64,000 nt of DNA, taken from Meconema thalassinum (taxonomy: Eukaryota; Arthropoda; Insecta; Orthoptera; Tettigoniidae). The notes under the pieces were generated by a model, which was given only the letters and a program-made list of their open reading frames with translations, was not told where the DNA came from and searched no databases. Below, piece by piece: positions 10,801-21,892 of this stretch (positions are counted from its first letter, which is position 1; each line of letters begins with the position of its first letter). The position numbers and the translations under genes are program-made. Where the stretch lies: the NCBI GenBank assembly GCA_946902985.2, contig OX336392.1:18264716-18328715 (forward strand). Reading direction: 5' to 3'.

Positions 10801-12559
10801 AAGAATCAACAACATATTCGATTAGGAGAAACAGCCGCCAGTCAAATGTTACCCGTTAGAGATAAACGATTACAGATGCGCTGTAGGTCTACACCCGCTG
10901 TGTGAGAACTCTGTCACCAATCTTATCTCAAGCGGGTGTATAGATTATTAGTTGTTGATTTACGATTATGTACAGGCGATGACACAGGCCGGATGTTTGA
11001 TTTAGACGAGTGAATAATCGCCTCGAGTCGAGTTACTACAGTAGACCTGTGTTGTCAGCTGCCCCATGCGGTCAGATGATGCACAAAGCTATCTTACGCT
11101 GCTGCTGAAGTACAGTCATTGGCAAATATAATGACGTTCTTAACTATGTTACGTGTACTTCCGCGTCGTACAATACTTCATCGTGGACTGTACCGATCAG
11201 CACGGTGGTGTCGTCACGTGCTCAAGTCTGGAATTCCATTACATCAGACCGGTGGTGACAACTGTGGAGTGATAGGGTGAGAGAGTGACTCGGTACAGGC
11301 TCACCCGCAATCTTTTAAGGTCAAGGGCAATCGTCTAAAACAAACGACAGGCTTTTGCTTTTTTGTAATGTTCAATCCAGTGCTAGAAACGTGACTCATA
11401 ATTCGCTCGAATCCTGTGATCGTACGGTACAGTTGTAGCGGAATTTAATTTAAGGAAGCTCTAATTAGAGATACATTTTATAAGATTGACTGGTACGGTT
11501 AATAAGGTCTCCACCAGAGCTTAATCCCGACACCATTAGCGGTTTAAGTAGGGTGAAGTTAAGTAACTCCGTGATACTAAGCTTTTTTCTTACCATTTCA
11601 GAAATTTTAGGTTTCAGTTATTTTCATTAGTTTCAGGTTAAATTCGGAACATTTCTGGCATATATCTTACAAATATCCATAAGGTATTAAATGGTATTTA
11701 ACTAACAAATTTCGGTAGTAGAAGTAGGTAACTCCGTGATAGTGTTCAAGTTACTCCTTGATAGCATGGTGTTCACCATTCAGTGTACTTTTTAAGCGTA
11801 AAAACTAACGTTTAGTGCAATGAAAGTGTTCAAGTCGTATGTATACGTTTTATTACACGATATTGTCCATGTTGAAACATTTCACTACACAAAATATTTA
11901 AAAAGAAAATAGGAAAAACATTCCATTAAACATACGCAAACTCGCATTTTGCGAGTTTCATTTGGGCAAAAACTGATATTTTGGTGGCTAATTCGACTAA
12001 TTCGATGTCTCTCTTTCGATAGGTGATGTCAAAAAACCGATTTGGACAAAAAAAAGTGCCAAAACCGTGCCACATAAAGTTGATTTGCGCGTTATACGTG
12101 AACTTCACACAAAAACCAACGAATCAAAAGTTTTAGAGCTTGAAAAGTACTTTCCAAAGCAAGTGTCAAAATTAAAATATCTTGAAAAACAAACCAGTTA
12201 CAGCACAAAGTAGGGCGCACACCCTGTATAAATAAACCAATGTTACTGCTCGGGTCCAAGCTCTGTGAACTTGCGGGGTGAGGGAAGAGTCTGTCAACAG
12301 CCCGCTGTGATATCTGGTATTCCTTTCTATTCCAATAATGCTAACATAGGGCTGTTGCCTAAACCACTGTGGTGTTGCAAATGAGTCACCGACCATTGCA
12401 TTTGGTTCTGTTACTACGCACGGACCGTAACCCAATTGCACAATCTGGACACCCGCAATGCAAGGTGTGAGAAAGTCTTGCTGATTCATCGCGAGGTGAC
12501 ATGTCCTGACATGGCTGTCTCAGCACAGCCTAATGCACAAGGATCGGGGCACCAGACAA
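10801..12559. other. Unassigned non-coding stretch with one transposon-like end
   Basis: No gene recognised. Around 12217-12228 the sequence CACACCCTGTATA looks like the terminus of a Tc1/mariner-type MITE (compare ends at 1691-1700 and 51811-51822), but I could not find a matching partner end upstream. The two minus ORFs (11926-12108, 12172-12489) have no recognisable motifs. Confidence 0.3.
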
Positions 12560-12896
12560 ACAAAGAAGGCACTCGAGTGTGAGGGATCAGGTAAAATGAG
12601 ACAAGGCAGGAGATAACATGAAAAGAAAACAAGAGCTCTAACCCCTCGAAGAATGAGGGATCAGTAGAGGTGAGACAAGGGCCAATTAAGGCGGGAAAAG
12701 AAATACTCCATAGGCCTCGGATACCCTAATACCGTCGGGGTCGGAAGAGAACAAGAGTTGACCAAGAGAGGTCGACAGGAAAGAAGACGGAGAGGAGCCC
12801 GGCACAAGTAAGTTGAAGCAATACCAGACTCAACTGGGGTCCCGTGGTCGCCAACCCACGTCCCATTAGATGTGATCCCCTGGGGGGTCAAATACA
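12560..12896 (-). repeat. Repeat G (minus, partial)
   Basis: Carries the GGGACGTGGGTTGGCGACC start block in reverse (12850-12870), the CCGACCCCGACGGTATTAGG block (12725-12745) and the CCCGCCTTAATTGGCCC block (12675-12700). The 3' tail is missing. Confidence 0.7.
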
Positions 12897-13052
12897 AGAA
12901 CATGGCGATGAAATAACCAGTGCTTCTAGGCTGTACACTGTGTCATGCCAGTACACATTAAACCCTAAATAAACACCGCAAAATATTAGTCAAATATGGT
13001 ACGAATGCCCTTGTATATTATTCCCAAAGCATAAAATGTGCATAAAAATATT

Positions 13053-13130
13053 TAGCGGTGGTGAGATTTGAACCTAGTTCCCAAAAACAGGACGATTATC
13101 TTCTACGAACTTAGACAATTGCTCCACGGC
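13053..13130 (-). pseudogene. tRNA-like relic (pseudo-tRNA or SINE head)
   Basis: On the minus strand a 78-nt segment starts GCCGTGG and ends CCACCGC, giving 6 of 7 acceptor-stem pairs. It contains AGGTTCAAATC, a B-box-like T loop. The T stem pairs poorly and the D arm is weak, so a functional tRNA is unlikely. A decayed SINE head is the simpler reading. Confidence 0.35.
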
Positions 13131-14137
13131 TACTTGTCCCTTTAGCTTGCCTGAAAGCGTATGAGATGTGATACAGCTTTCCGCTTCGAAGATTCATTCA
13201 CGTTTATCAGTAAGCCACCGTACCTAGCGTCAATTTCGTATCCAACTGAAACCGTATCATCAGCAAGAACATGCCCGTATGACGGTTTGATGCTTTGAAT
13301 CCTCACTTGTCGCACACATGTTATATCATTTCAAATGATCTTGTCAACTTCGTCGTTATGGTTGGGGTCCATCGTTATGCATTACGGACACGGTGACGGA
13401 CGTGACGTCATGCAGCTGCGCGGGAACGTGACGTCATGCTCACGCGGGGAGCGAGAACCAGACGCTAATGCTTATTGGAGTCTGTTGAAAGAGGCCTGGC
13501 GTCGAGCGACCTTTTAAAAATCAGAAACTCACTCCACAAATCTGTAAATCAGTATTCTTCCCTTATTTCAGATACACTATTCATTAAACAAACATATATG
13601 GCATAGTCATGACCCCTTCATGGAGTAGGCTATTGTCTAAATCTGGACACTCATACTACATCCTTACACTAATTCAAATTTACGGCCAAATGATCCTTCT
13701 GACAGGGAGGCAAAGGTTTCCGCCGGCTTGCCTGGGATGATGGGCCACAAAACCGCTATCAAAAAGTACACAATTTACGCTTTATTCAACCAAACACATC
13801 TCTAATACAAGTACAAGAAACACATTTCGTCCCGTGACCCTTAAAGAGGTGCCCGCGCGGGAAGCCTAAGTTAATGGTTAATGCAGTCTGTTGAAAGAGT
13901 CCTGGAAGCCCTCCTGAGCCTTTCTAACATGTGTAGCATTTGTAGCATGCGTCATTTGAAATGATACAACGTCTAGTCTTTCAGACTGACTGTGATTTTT
14001 TCCATGTCGTCATAAATCTTGTCAAGTCGGGGAACTGTCGAACATGTTTGCATCAGACGTTGGAAGTGTGGCCGAAAACTAAACAAAAATAAGGGGCGGC
14101 TGACTCACCTGGTATATAATGATGATTCGATGATTCA
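13131..14137. other. Unassigned; short inverted and direct repeats
   Basis: TATCATTTCAAATGAT near 13322 and GTCATTTGAAATGATAC near 13948 are roughly inverted. CAGTCTGTTGAAAGAG-like sequence occurs twice (about 13480 and 13885). This may be the skeleton of a DNA transposon, but no transposase or clear ends are visible. Confidence 0.3.
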
Positions 14138-14345
14138 TTACTTACAGGAATTGCAGAGTAGGCGTAGTTGCTGGAAATGCAGTCCTTCATTTTCTAGACA
14201 CACGTTTCGCCGACATAGGAAGTTTTGGTACACTCTCTGTAAATCATCCTCACTGATATTCTCGAGAGCCTGCAGAGTACGCGGATTGTTTCTGTATACA
14301 TTCTGTTTGAGGTTCCCCCACAAGTAAAAATCACACGGCACTGAC
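14138..14345 (-). pseudogene. Transposase C-terminal remnant (Tc1/mariner superfamily)
   Basis: The minus-strand frame reads VPCDFYLWGNLKQNVYRNN then LQALENISEDDLQRVYQNF and CLENEGLHF. This corresponds to the end of a DDE transposase, just after the third catalytic Asp (the PxDFYLWG motif), through the usual C-terminal helix. The upstream catalytic domain is missing and no TIRs were identified. It is a decayed copy with no activity. Confidence 0.7.
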
Positions 14346-14539
14346 ACGTCGGGAAAAAAAAAAACTACAAACGTATTTAGATCGTAGGCTTTCGCAGCCT
14401 GTGTCTTTACAGGATTGAGCCGCGTCGTATATCGGTGATAAACTACAGATATGCAATAGCTGAACATGCTGACGTCACGAGGCACGCCATAGAAATTTTT
14501 AAGGCCGAAACTGTTGCTAAAATTCCCGGATATCAAAAC

Positions 14540-14850
14540 AGGTTTTAAAATTAGAGAGGCAATAGGGGTCGTGAAGCATCCCAATATTTTCAATCGCGAA
14601 GATAGTTTCAAACTTAGCAACACTTGGAAAGTTCTCATAGCGCGCGACTGCTACGGGTGCGGACCAATCAGCGTGACGTCAATGCAAGGTAAGCAAGCAC
14701 ATCTGGCTGACAATAACAAGTCAGTTTAAGTACGGACACCCAACTCGTACCTACCCATGATAAAAGCTGCTGCAATGACAGCCGAAACGTTGGGAAATAA
14801 TCACCTATATACGACGCTAGATAATTTACTGCAAGCTTCTTCTTAAGAAA
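14540..14850 (+). pseudogene. Penelope-like element, C-terminal endonuclease fragment and 3' region
   Basis: Plus-strand frame 14550-14640 reads IREAIGVVKHPNIFNREDSF then KLSNTWKVLI. This aligns with the C-terminus of the GIY-YIG endonuclease of the element at 38406-39854 (IIREAVEIRKHPDNFNRDTG). About 100 bp downstream is CAGCCGAAACGTTG with a paired GCTG/CAGC stem, resembling the hammerhead motif that Penelope elements carry in their terminal repeats, but the CTGATGA core is degenerate (CATGATA). The element is heavily 5'-truncated and dead. Confidence 0.6.
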
Positions 14851-15164
14851 AGTTTTCACTAGGAAAAGTCGTTGTTATTTTCTATACATAACCATGTTCA
14901 CGGGATACGAGATACTTGACCAGAAGTCTTAACTCTCTCAACTAATTGCCAGCTATGACAGCATCCAGGGCTTCCCGACCGGCTGTTTTGTAATTGGTAG
15001 GCTACATGCTAGTTATCTGGCCGTAACTCATCGCGATCCGTCCGGCCTCGGCGAGGTTCCGTTCTATAGAGAGGGGTCTCACTGTATAATAATTTGACTT
15101 GCTGTTATGTTACTGTCGCAAGATTTCACGATGGTAAGTATCTATATTGGCACCATTGTGTATA

Positions 15165-15470
15165 GCGGCTTCGTAGGCATAGTTGGTAGCATGCTGAACT
15201 GCTGTGCCCAAGATCACGGGTTCAAGTCCGGATTTTTTAAGAGCGTAAAAATTCCCTCTGCATGCCTTCCTTCGGAGGGGAAATAAAGCCGGTGGTCCCA
15301 TGTCATCAATTTATGGCATGTAGAAGATCTTTCCAGTAACTAAACTGTGTGAAGATAAATTTCTAGGTTAGATTTCGTTGAAAGCACTATCAAAGTTCCA
15401 ACGTTGACCACTGTCAGTGACATCTGAAAGCGGAAGTTGGAACTACTTCAATAATTGATGTTATTGTAGC
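15165..15470 (+). mobile_element. SINE-A, tRNA-derived
   Basis: The head reads GCGGCTTCGTAGGCATAGTT with A-box GTTGGTAGCATGCTG and B-box GGGTTCAAGTCC. The body carries CCTTCGGAGGGGAAATAAAG and ATTTATGGCATGTAG. It is flanked on both sides by a related 45-60-bp segment containing CAAGATTTCACGATGG (15119-15160 and 15467-15525). Confidence 0.75.
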
Positions 15471-15854
15471 AAGATTTCACGATGGTTCCGGACGTAAATA
15501 TCTATGTTGGCACCATTGTCCATGACGAGAAATTTTCTTCAATCAATACATACCTTTCTTTCTTGTAGTGTAAGCAAGGTGACCCCATGTTATGTAATAT
15601 GAACGTTGGAATGTCCTATAGTGCCTGTTGACAGGAAGAGGAAGGTTTATGGCAGGCATAGTCGTTAAGTTAGAGACAAAGGAGTGATTAAATTGGCTAC
15701 ATATTTTATGACGCTTTGGCTGCTACTAGCAATGGAGGTGAGAAGAGACTTTGGTCAGTCCCATAGTTTATCTAAGGAAATAATATAGTATGCCAGACAC
15801 GCATCTAAATCGGTGACATGCATGATGAGGCGTTCCTAGCTACTTGGCCTTATA

Positions 15855-16770
15855 GTTAATAATAGTTAATAATAATAATAATAATGTTATTGGTTTTCAT
15901 CATCATCTTCATTTCCCCTTTGCCAGCTGACACTGGGTGGGGGCAAATATGGTTCCTCTCCACTTTGTTCTGTCGTTCCACCATTCCTCTTCCGACACAG
16001 TGTTCCAATCCAGGTTCCGTTTTCTAATGCTATAACTTACTTCACCGAGTCCATCCAACGCATTCTTGGTCTTCCTCGTCCTCTCTTCCCTGTCATCCGC
16101 CGTTCCAGTGCTCGTCTTGGTAGCCGTTCTTCATTCATTCGTTTGACATGTCCAAACCATCTCAATCTGTTTTGCTCCAGTTTGTCATTTAGTTTCTGTA
16201 CTCCCAGTTCTTTCCGTATATCTTCATTTCTCACTCGATCTCTCCTCGTTTTCTGGACCATACTTCTCAGGAATCTCATCTCAGCTGCCTGTACTCTGCT
16301 CTCATCCCTCTTAGTCATTGTCCAAGTTTCTGCTGCATATGTCATTATAGGAACATAATATGCTTTGTACATAACTTCTTTAGCCTTAATTGGTATATCC
16401 TTGTTCCATATAGTCCCCGTACCTGTTGGTAGAAAGCACTCCCGAGTTGTATTCTTCTGCTAATTTCCAAATCTAGTCTTCCATCTTCAGTCAGTTCACT
16501 TCCCAAGTATTCCTTATCTCCGACTTTGATTACTCCATTTCCTTCATTATGAGCTCTACTCACCACCATTGTTTTACTCTTTTCCACATTTATCTTCAAT
16601 GCCCAGTGCTCAATATTTTCATTTATTACGTCTGTTCTTGTACCTCCATCTCATCCTCGCCCCAGATCACAACATCGTCTGCAAACAACATTACCTTCAT
16701 ATTTGCCCTACCATAGTCCTTCATTGCTGCCTTCATGATGTCATCCATCACCATTATGTCCCTTTTAACC
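15855..16770 (-). pseudogene. LINE 3' end: reverse transcriptase C-terminal part, broken
   Basis: The minus strand encodes the RT palm motif MLFADDVVIWGEDEMEVQEQ (about 16640-16700), then KINVEKSKTMVVSRAHNEGN, YLGSELTEDGRLDLEISRRI, TYAAETWTMTKRDESRVQAA and LRWFGHVKRMNEERLPRRAL. This is the canonical end of a non-LTR retrotransposon RT ORF. At least two frameshifts split it (ORFs 16345-16599 and 16037-16372). It is 5'-truncated at about 16770, where a SINE-C fragment abuts. The AAT microsatellite at 15858-15884 is the likely 3' tail. Clade not determined. Confidence 0.8.
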
Positions 16771-16975
16771 ACTGTGGCTTTTAGAGACGCCGGGGTGCCG
16801 GAATATTGCCCCGAATGGAATGTTTAACGTGCCAGTAAATCTGACACGGCTCCCTCGCATTTGCGCATCCTCAAATACCAGCTGACTGCGCCAGGATTTG
16901 ATCCTGTAACCTTGAACATAGCAAGCACCCAGAGCCCTGCATCTGCCCCGCACTTGCACGTTTGTTATCCAAATC
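16771..16975 (-). mobile_element. SINE-C fragment, tRNA-derived (minus)
   Basis: Shares with the copy at 37010-37240 the segments CGCCGGGGTGCCGGAAT, AACGTGCCAGTAAA and, near the head, GCCAGGATTTGATCCTG (B-box on the minus strand). Confidence 0.6.
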
Positions 16976-18017
16976 CGCTGACATTACAAAATTGTTTAAT
17001 TTATTAGATAAAGCATAAATGTATTAAATAAACACGATTAGACTTTTGAAGAGAAATTCGTTCCCCTTAATTTGGCAAAAGTCAACACTATCCCTCCTTA
17101 TATTATTGTGCTAAGGTCCCATTCCAGTTTAGTACCGAAAATAAGGTCCCATTAACACCAACCTACACATATGGGGGTGCCTACAGGTTCAGCATAACCC
17201 AATGCGTAAGCGAAACGCACTCACTTACTCTTTAAATGCCTCACAATTAAATAAATACCTTAAAACATGTATATTTACAATGAAATAATGAAAGAATGCA
17301 ACACGGTAACAGTGGTAACAGAATCTCACAGATCCATCTATTTCTATAAGACGCAATGCAGTTCCAATTATTACATTACTGTGAAAGTTTCCAGACGGTT
17401 ATAAGGTTATCACTGAACCAAATTAAGCTGTAAAATTCATCAATAAATACAGTATAATGCGCTTAAGGGGGTCAAGGGGCACTCTAGAATTTTTTCACGC
17501 AATTTTCACGTGTGAGTGTGGTACGAAAGGTCTTTTTCACCCAACTATAAAGGGTCTCCGAAAACCACATTTAAAGGCCCTTAGATTAACAGTGTGTGTG
17601 ATATTCTCAGAAAACTAACTTTGCTCTGATATACCTATGGAGGAATGACAAACCCCTAACCTCTGCACCAGTAGCTGAATTGATAAAGTCTGATTATTCA
17701 TACCAAGGATAAATCAGTCATAGCATTCATGATTGAGATTTTGCTAAGTCTACTCTTTACAACGCGAAGCCACGAAGGGTAATGCTAGTTCGAGAATATT
17801 TCCGTACTGGCTTCTCTTATTTCTCTATTATTCTCATACAATCCAATATGCGAAAGCAAATTGGGAAATAACGAGAAACGCAGACAGCTCTTGGCAAAAA
17901 CTAAAAGTATTTAAAAAAATCCAGTTCCACATTGTATTCTAAAAACAATCCGCAAATTTACTCCAAACGTTATCCGTAGGGCTTTACGTTATAGTATGGA
18001 TAGGTTTTCCCTTTTAC
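16976..18017. other. Unassigned non-coding stretch
   Basis: AT-rich, with no ORF or RNA gene supported. Around 17760-17790 the reverse of ACTAGCATTACCCTTCGTGG hints at the start of a CCCGGCTTCG-type repeat in minus orientation, but its far end was not found. Confidence 0.3.
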
Positions 18018-18335
18018 CCCCCCCCCCCCCCCCCCCCAGGGGCTCACATCTAGTGGGACGTGGGTTGGCGACCTCGGGACCCCAGCTGAGTCCAGCATTG
18101 CGTCCACTTACTTGTGCCAGGTTCCACTCCGTCTTCTTTCCTGTCGACCTCTCTTGGTCAACTCTTATTCTCTTCCCACCCCGAAGGTATTAGGGTAGCC
18201 TATCTGAGGCCTAGGGAGTATTTCACTTTCCCGCCTTCATTGGCCCTTGTCTCATCATTCCTGATCCCTCATTCTTCATGGGATCAGCCTTCTTTTAATT
18301 ATAGTTCCTTTTCTCTTTAACATTCCCGTCCTCTT
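18018..18335 (+). repeat. Repeat G (plus, partial)
   Basis: Begins with a 17-18 nt C-run and AGGGGCTCACATCTAGTGGG, then the TTGGCGACC and CCGAAGGTATTAGGGTA blocks, and ends with a CTGATCCCTCATTC-type block. The two ORFs across it are frames of the repeat. Confidence 0.75.
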
Positions 18336-18371
18336 TTTATGAATTGGCTCCCGGTGTCTCTAAATTACATT

Positions 18372-18452
18372 TTTAGCCTACTTTTCACATTTTGAAAAAA
18401 TGAGGAAAAAGTAGATTTATGAGATCGGGCAAATGTGTGTGTGTCTGTCTGG

Positions 18453-18490
<38 letters not shown>

Positions 18491-19483
18491 TATCAACTCC
18501 TAAACGGCTGGAGCAATCGAAACAAAATTTGGTAGGAGTAAAGATCTATACCTGAATATCTCACGGCCATATTTGAAAATGATGTCAGTGCTACCAACTG
18601 CTAAAAATACGCAATTGAAATTTGAGCTCCATGTTGGATATCTTGGAAGATATGAATGGGAGCTATTTGAAAATTGGCACACGTATAGATAATAATATTA
18701 CAGTTTAATTTCCAGGAGGCCATACATGGCAGTGTTGCTAAAATGATTATACGCCTGCTGATAGGTCCAATTTTTAAATGCATATAACTTCTACACTATC
18801 AATTGGAATTCAACCAAATTTCGTATGTTGTATGTGTACATAACCAGATATGACTGAGCGTATTCTTAAGACCCACCAGGGCTGCCAACTGTTTATAAAT
18901 GCTCCTAATTTATTTTATCCAAATACCAATATATCAGAAAGAATGCAAGCCGACAGCTTTAAACTATGCACACGTATAGTACCTGACATTCTATATTAAT
19001 TTGGAGTAACTAATATACGTCAGTGCTGCCAACATGATTCTAAGCCTGCTGATAGGTCTAATTTTAAAATGCATGTAACTTCTATACTAACTAATGGATT
19101 TCATTCAAAATTGGCACAACAATAGATCATATTATTTCAGATTATTTCTGACCAATACATGCATGACATTGTTGCCAACATGATTTTACGCGCGCTGTTA
19201 GATCCAATGTTTAACTGCATGTAACGTCCATGCTATTCATTGGACTTCAACCAAATTTTGTACTCTGTACCTTAAGAGATGGAACTAAGAATATATTCAG
19301 TCATCAGGGCTGCCAACTGTGGTGCTCTATTAGGCTACATTATGCCAGGTATACAATACTTCGAACTAATTAGAAATTTCGATATTACCAACTTAATTTC
19401 GTCATTATTCTAGATAGGTTCATATACTGTAGAATAATCATTGGCATGAAAAGTAGGCTGTATAGTTCTTCACGGAACTTCTT
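18372..19483 (+). repeat. Family A Helentron-like repeat (plus)
   Basis: The cleanest family A copy. The 5' hairpin AGCCTACTTTTCACATTTTG is followed by a GT microsatellite (18435-18488), AAACGGCTGGAGCAATCG and internal tandem units. At the 3' end AAAGTAGGCT is followed by AGTTCTTCACGGAACTTCTT. It gives the uninterrupted sequence at the place where SINE-B entered the copy at 1811. Confidence 0.8.
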
Positions 19484-19543
19484 GTTTTAACATCTCATTC
19501 ACATTTTGTAAGTATTTTCAATCCACATTGTATTTTGTAAGCC

Positions 19544-20128
19544 CAGGGTCATTATCTGTGTGCGCCCCGCTAAACAGGCAAGCTGACGCAGATCGCGGGC
19601 GCGCGTACACGGTTCAGCTGGTGGTGGCGCGCTCCGCTGACTCATATCGTTAGGTCACACGTGTTTTGTCATTCATATGGACGTGTATCTGCAAAGCTTA
19701 GACGTTAGTGTTGCACGTTTAATGAGTATTGTGATCACTGTGATTGTTGGTCATGCCTAGACACCAATTCACATTGCGCGAACGTGTGCATATCCATAAT
19801 TCGTACATGAAAAGCAGATTTCGAATCAAGTTTCCAGGATGACCTGTGCCTAATGCAAGTACAATTAGGAGGCTCGCTAAACGATTCAAAATAAAAGAGT
19901 TGACAGACATTCTTTCATCAGAAGATGTCAGGTGTGTGTTACAAGAGAGGGAGGACATTTTCAGCATCGCCTATGAACACTGTAAGTACACATTAGGCCT
20001 ATTAGACACGTTTGGTGAAAGTGTGTGCCCACCATCGGCTGAACCGGGTTAGCGCGCCCGCGATCTGCGCCAGTCACAGCCGGCTTAGCTTGCCGTGTTT
20101 ATCGGGGCGCACATACATAATGACCCTG
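19544..20128 (+). mobile_element. 585-bp long-TIR MITE with HTH transposase remnant
   Basis: Terminal inverted repeats of about 100 bp: the left starts CAGGGTCATTATCTGTGTGC and the right ends with the complement, GCACATACATAATGACCCTG. The shared interior includes GCAGATCGCGGGCGCGC. At 19755-19950 (+) a frame reads MPRHQFTLRERVHIHNSYMK and, after a stop, PVPNASTIRRLAKRF. This matches the N-terminal HTH region of insect Tc1/mariner-type transposases (MPR..TLEERV..., ..PSASTIRRL...). The catalytic domain is deleted. The element is inserted into a copy of the tandem array S. Confidence 0.8.
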
Positions 20129-20470
20129 TATTTTGAACCTCGCATGCATTTTGTAAGTATTTTAAATTTCAATTGCATTTTGTTCAGTATTTCGAATTTA
20201 CATTGCATTTTGTAAGTATTTTGAACCTAAACTACACTTTGTGAGTATTTTCCTTCTAAATTACCGTAGGCCTACCTTTTGTCGGTATTTCCACTGTACA
20301 TTTTGTGAGCCATTCCAATCTGAGTTCCCTTTTGTCAGTATTTTCAGTCCAACTTAATTTTCGTTATGGTTTCCATTTCATTGTCATTTTCGCGATCACC
20401 CAGACCATTAGGGGCCGATAACCTCGATGTTAGGCCCCTTAAAACAATAATTATCATCATCATCATAATC
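20129..20470 (+). repeat. Array S fragment plus shared 3' stem-loop tail
   Basis: Diverged units of about 35 bp built on TTGCATTTTGTAAGTATTTT, then TTAATTTTCGTTATGGTTTC, then the tail CATTAGGGGCCGATAACC...GGCCCCTTAAAACAA ending in an ATC microsatellite (20450-20470). AGGGGCC and GGCCCCT pair as a 7-bp stem. The same array-plus-tail occurs at 52610-55065. Confidence 0.75.
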
Positions 20471-20690
20471 ATGGCAGAGCCAGGAATCAAACCTGGACCT
20501 CCAGAGCAACAGCCGCTACACCAAGTTTCTAACGAGCCATGTGTTCTTGTTGGAACATGAGGGTTCGATACCCAGCTCAGTCTCATCAATGCCGGGCAAA
20601 TCTCGGGATGGTACCCAGCTTAAGGCCACGACTCATTCCTTTCAAATCCTAGCCTCCAATTACGATATCACACTTTGATACAGACTCGCT
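20471..20690. mobile_element. SINE-D fragments, head to head
   Basis: 20472-20535 reads as a minus-strand tRNA-like head (GCAGAGCCAGGAATCAAACC), while 20540-20690 carries plus-strand SINE-D blocks (GGGTTCGATACCC and CTTAAGGCCACGACTCATTC). Both are partial. Confidence 0.5.
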
Positions 20691-20700
20691 ATAATAACTG

Positions 20701-20940
20701 CAAGCTTGACAAGCATGCATGATCTGCCTTGTTGTGCAAGCGTCTGTAGGATAATTCTGGGCAAGCATTTTAATTGTACAAGCAGCTTGAAGAAGGACTG
20801 AATTGAAATCCTGCAAGCTTGACAAGCATGCATGATCAGCCTTGTTGCGCAAGCGTCTGTAGGATAATTCTGGGCAAGCATTTTAATTGTACAAGCAGCT
20901 TGAAGAAGGATTGAATTGAAATCCTGCAAGCTTGTACAAG
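20701..20940. repeat. 113-bp tandem repeat, about 2.1 copies
   Basis: CAAGCTTGACAAGCATGCAT begins at 20701 and again at 20814, and CAAGCTTGTACAAG begins at 20927, so the period is 113 bp. The first two units differ at only a few positions. Each unit has repeated CAAGC words (GCAAGCGTC, GCAAGCATT, ACAAGCAGC). ORFs across it are repeats of the same frame. Confidence 0.85.
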
Positions 20941-21329
20941 CCCCGTTTGCCCAAGCGAAACGGAGCGTGTGTATCGAGGATGAGCAAGCAAACGTCAGTC
21001 GTGAGTGAGCTCTACAGGTGGTGACATCATTTGGACCATGTCCAGTGATCTGAAGGAGGTCAACCGTCAATAACCATGGTTCGCTACTGACCAATAGCTG
21101 ACAGTTCTTAACCAATAGCATTCTTCCTCTATCACTCCAAGTGAAGTCCAATGTCCCGCCCTGGTGGCCAGCTCGCGTGTCACGCAGGTGTCCAGTGTTG
21201 CACAGTTGCACTCAGTTCTGTCAAGTCTCGCTGCTTGCTCTCAGTGGCTACAGTGTAGAGTTGGCAACACTGTGCTTCGCGCTAGGAAAGCCTTGGCTTC
21301 CCGCAGACATGGAATGTAAACATATTCAC

Positions 21330-21520
21330 CCGTGATCGTATTCTTCTTTTTAATTAAAGGTGTTACGATCGACAAAAGGTTCAGATAAGTTCCTTCATTC
21401 ATTCTGATATAATTATGCCAATCACGCGGATATACCTTCAATTCACTCAGCAAATTAACCTGGGAATAACCACTCTTTGCAGCACATATCCCGCTTCTTC
21501 TTTCCCGTTTTCCTCTTGTG
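21330..21520 (-). pseudogene. PIF/Harbinger-like nuclease, N-terminal fragment
   Basis: The minus-strand frame contains LLSELKVYPRDWHNYIRMNE followed by GTYLNLLSIVTPLIKKKNT. This fits the start of PIF/Harbinger DDE_Tnp_4 proteins (..LL.EL...D...Y.RM....F..LL..V.PLI.K.DT). The catalytic triad region is absent and the frame runs into unrelated sequence. TIRs were not found. It is likely a fossil or a piece of a deletion derivative. Confidence 0.55.
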
Positions 21521-21892
21521 GACAAGGCGAACCTGCTCGTCATAGTGCAAGCGGCCGCTGGCACTTGTTCAAGCCTACTTGTACCGTGTGGTGTCGTCGG
21601 GAAATTTTGCATTCCTGTACAAAAAGATTGATCATGCAAGCTCATTATTAGGCAGATTGAACACACTCCGAAATACATGGGGTTGATAGTATGTTGTCGC
21701 AAGACCCTAGGTGTAACAGCATGAGCACTGGATTTAACTTGAAATATGATCCACAGAGCAGCGGGGCAAGCTGACCTTCAACGCCCCCAACGCAACATGT
21801 CATTACGCCACACAATGCTCACTCTCCCAGCAGACTTTTAAAGTGGACCTGTTCATTGAAGTACACGTTAATAAGGCTTATCTCGCCTGTTT

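Noticed and set aside
12160..12240. CACACCCTGTATA end as a complete MITE
   Set aside because: Only one end found; no inverted partner located upstream, so no element is called.
20660..21211. 183-codon minus ORF
   Set aside because: Spans the 113-bp tandem repeat, so its internal peptide repeats mirror the DNA repeat. No known domain.
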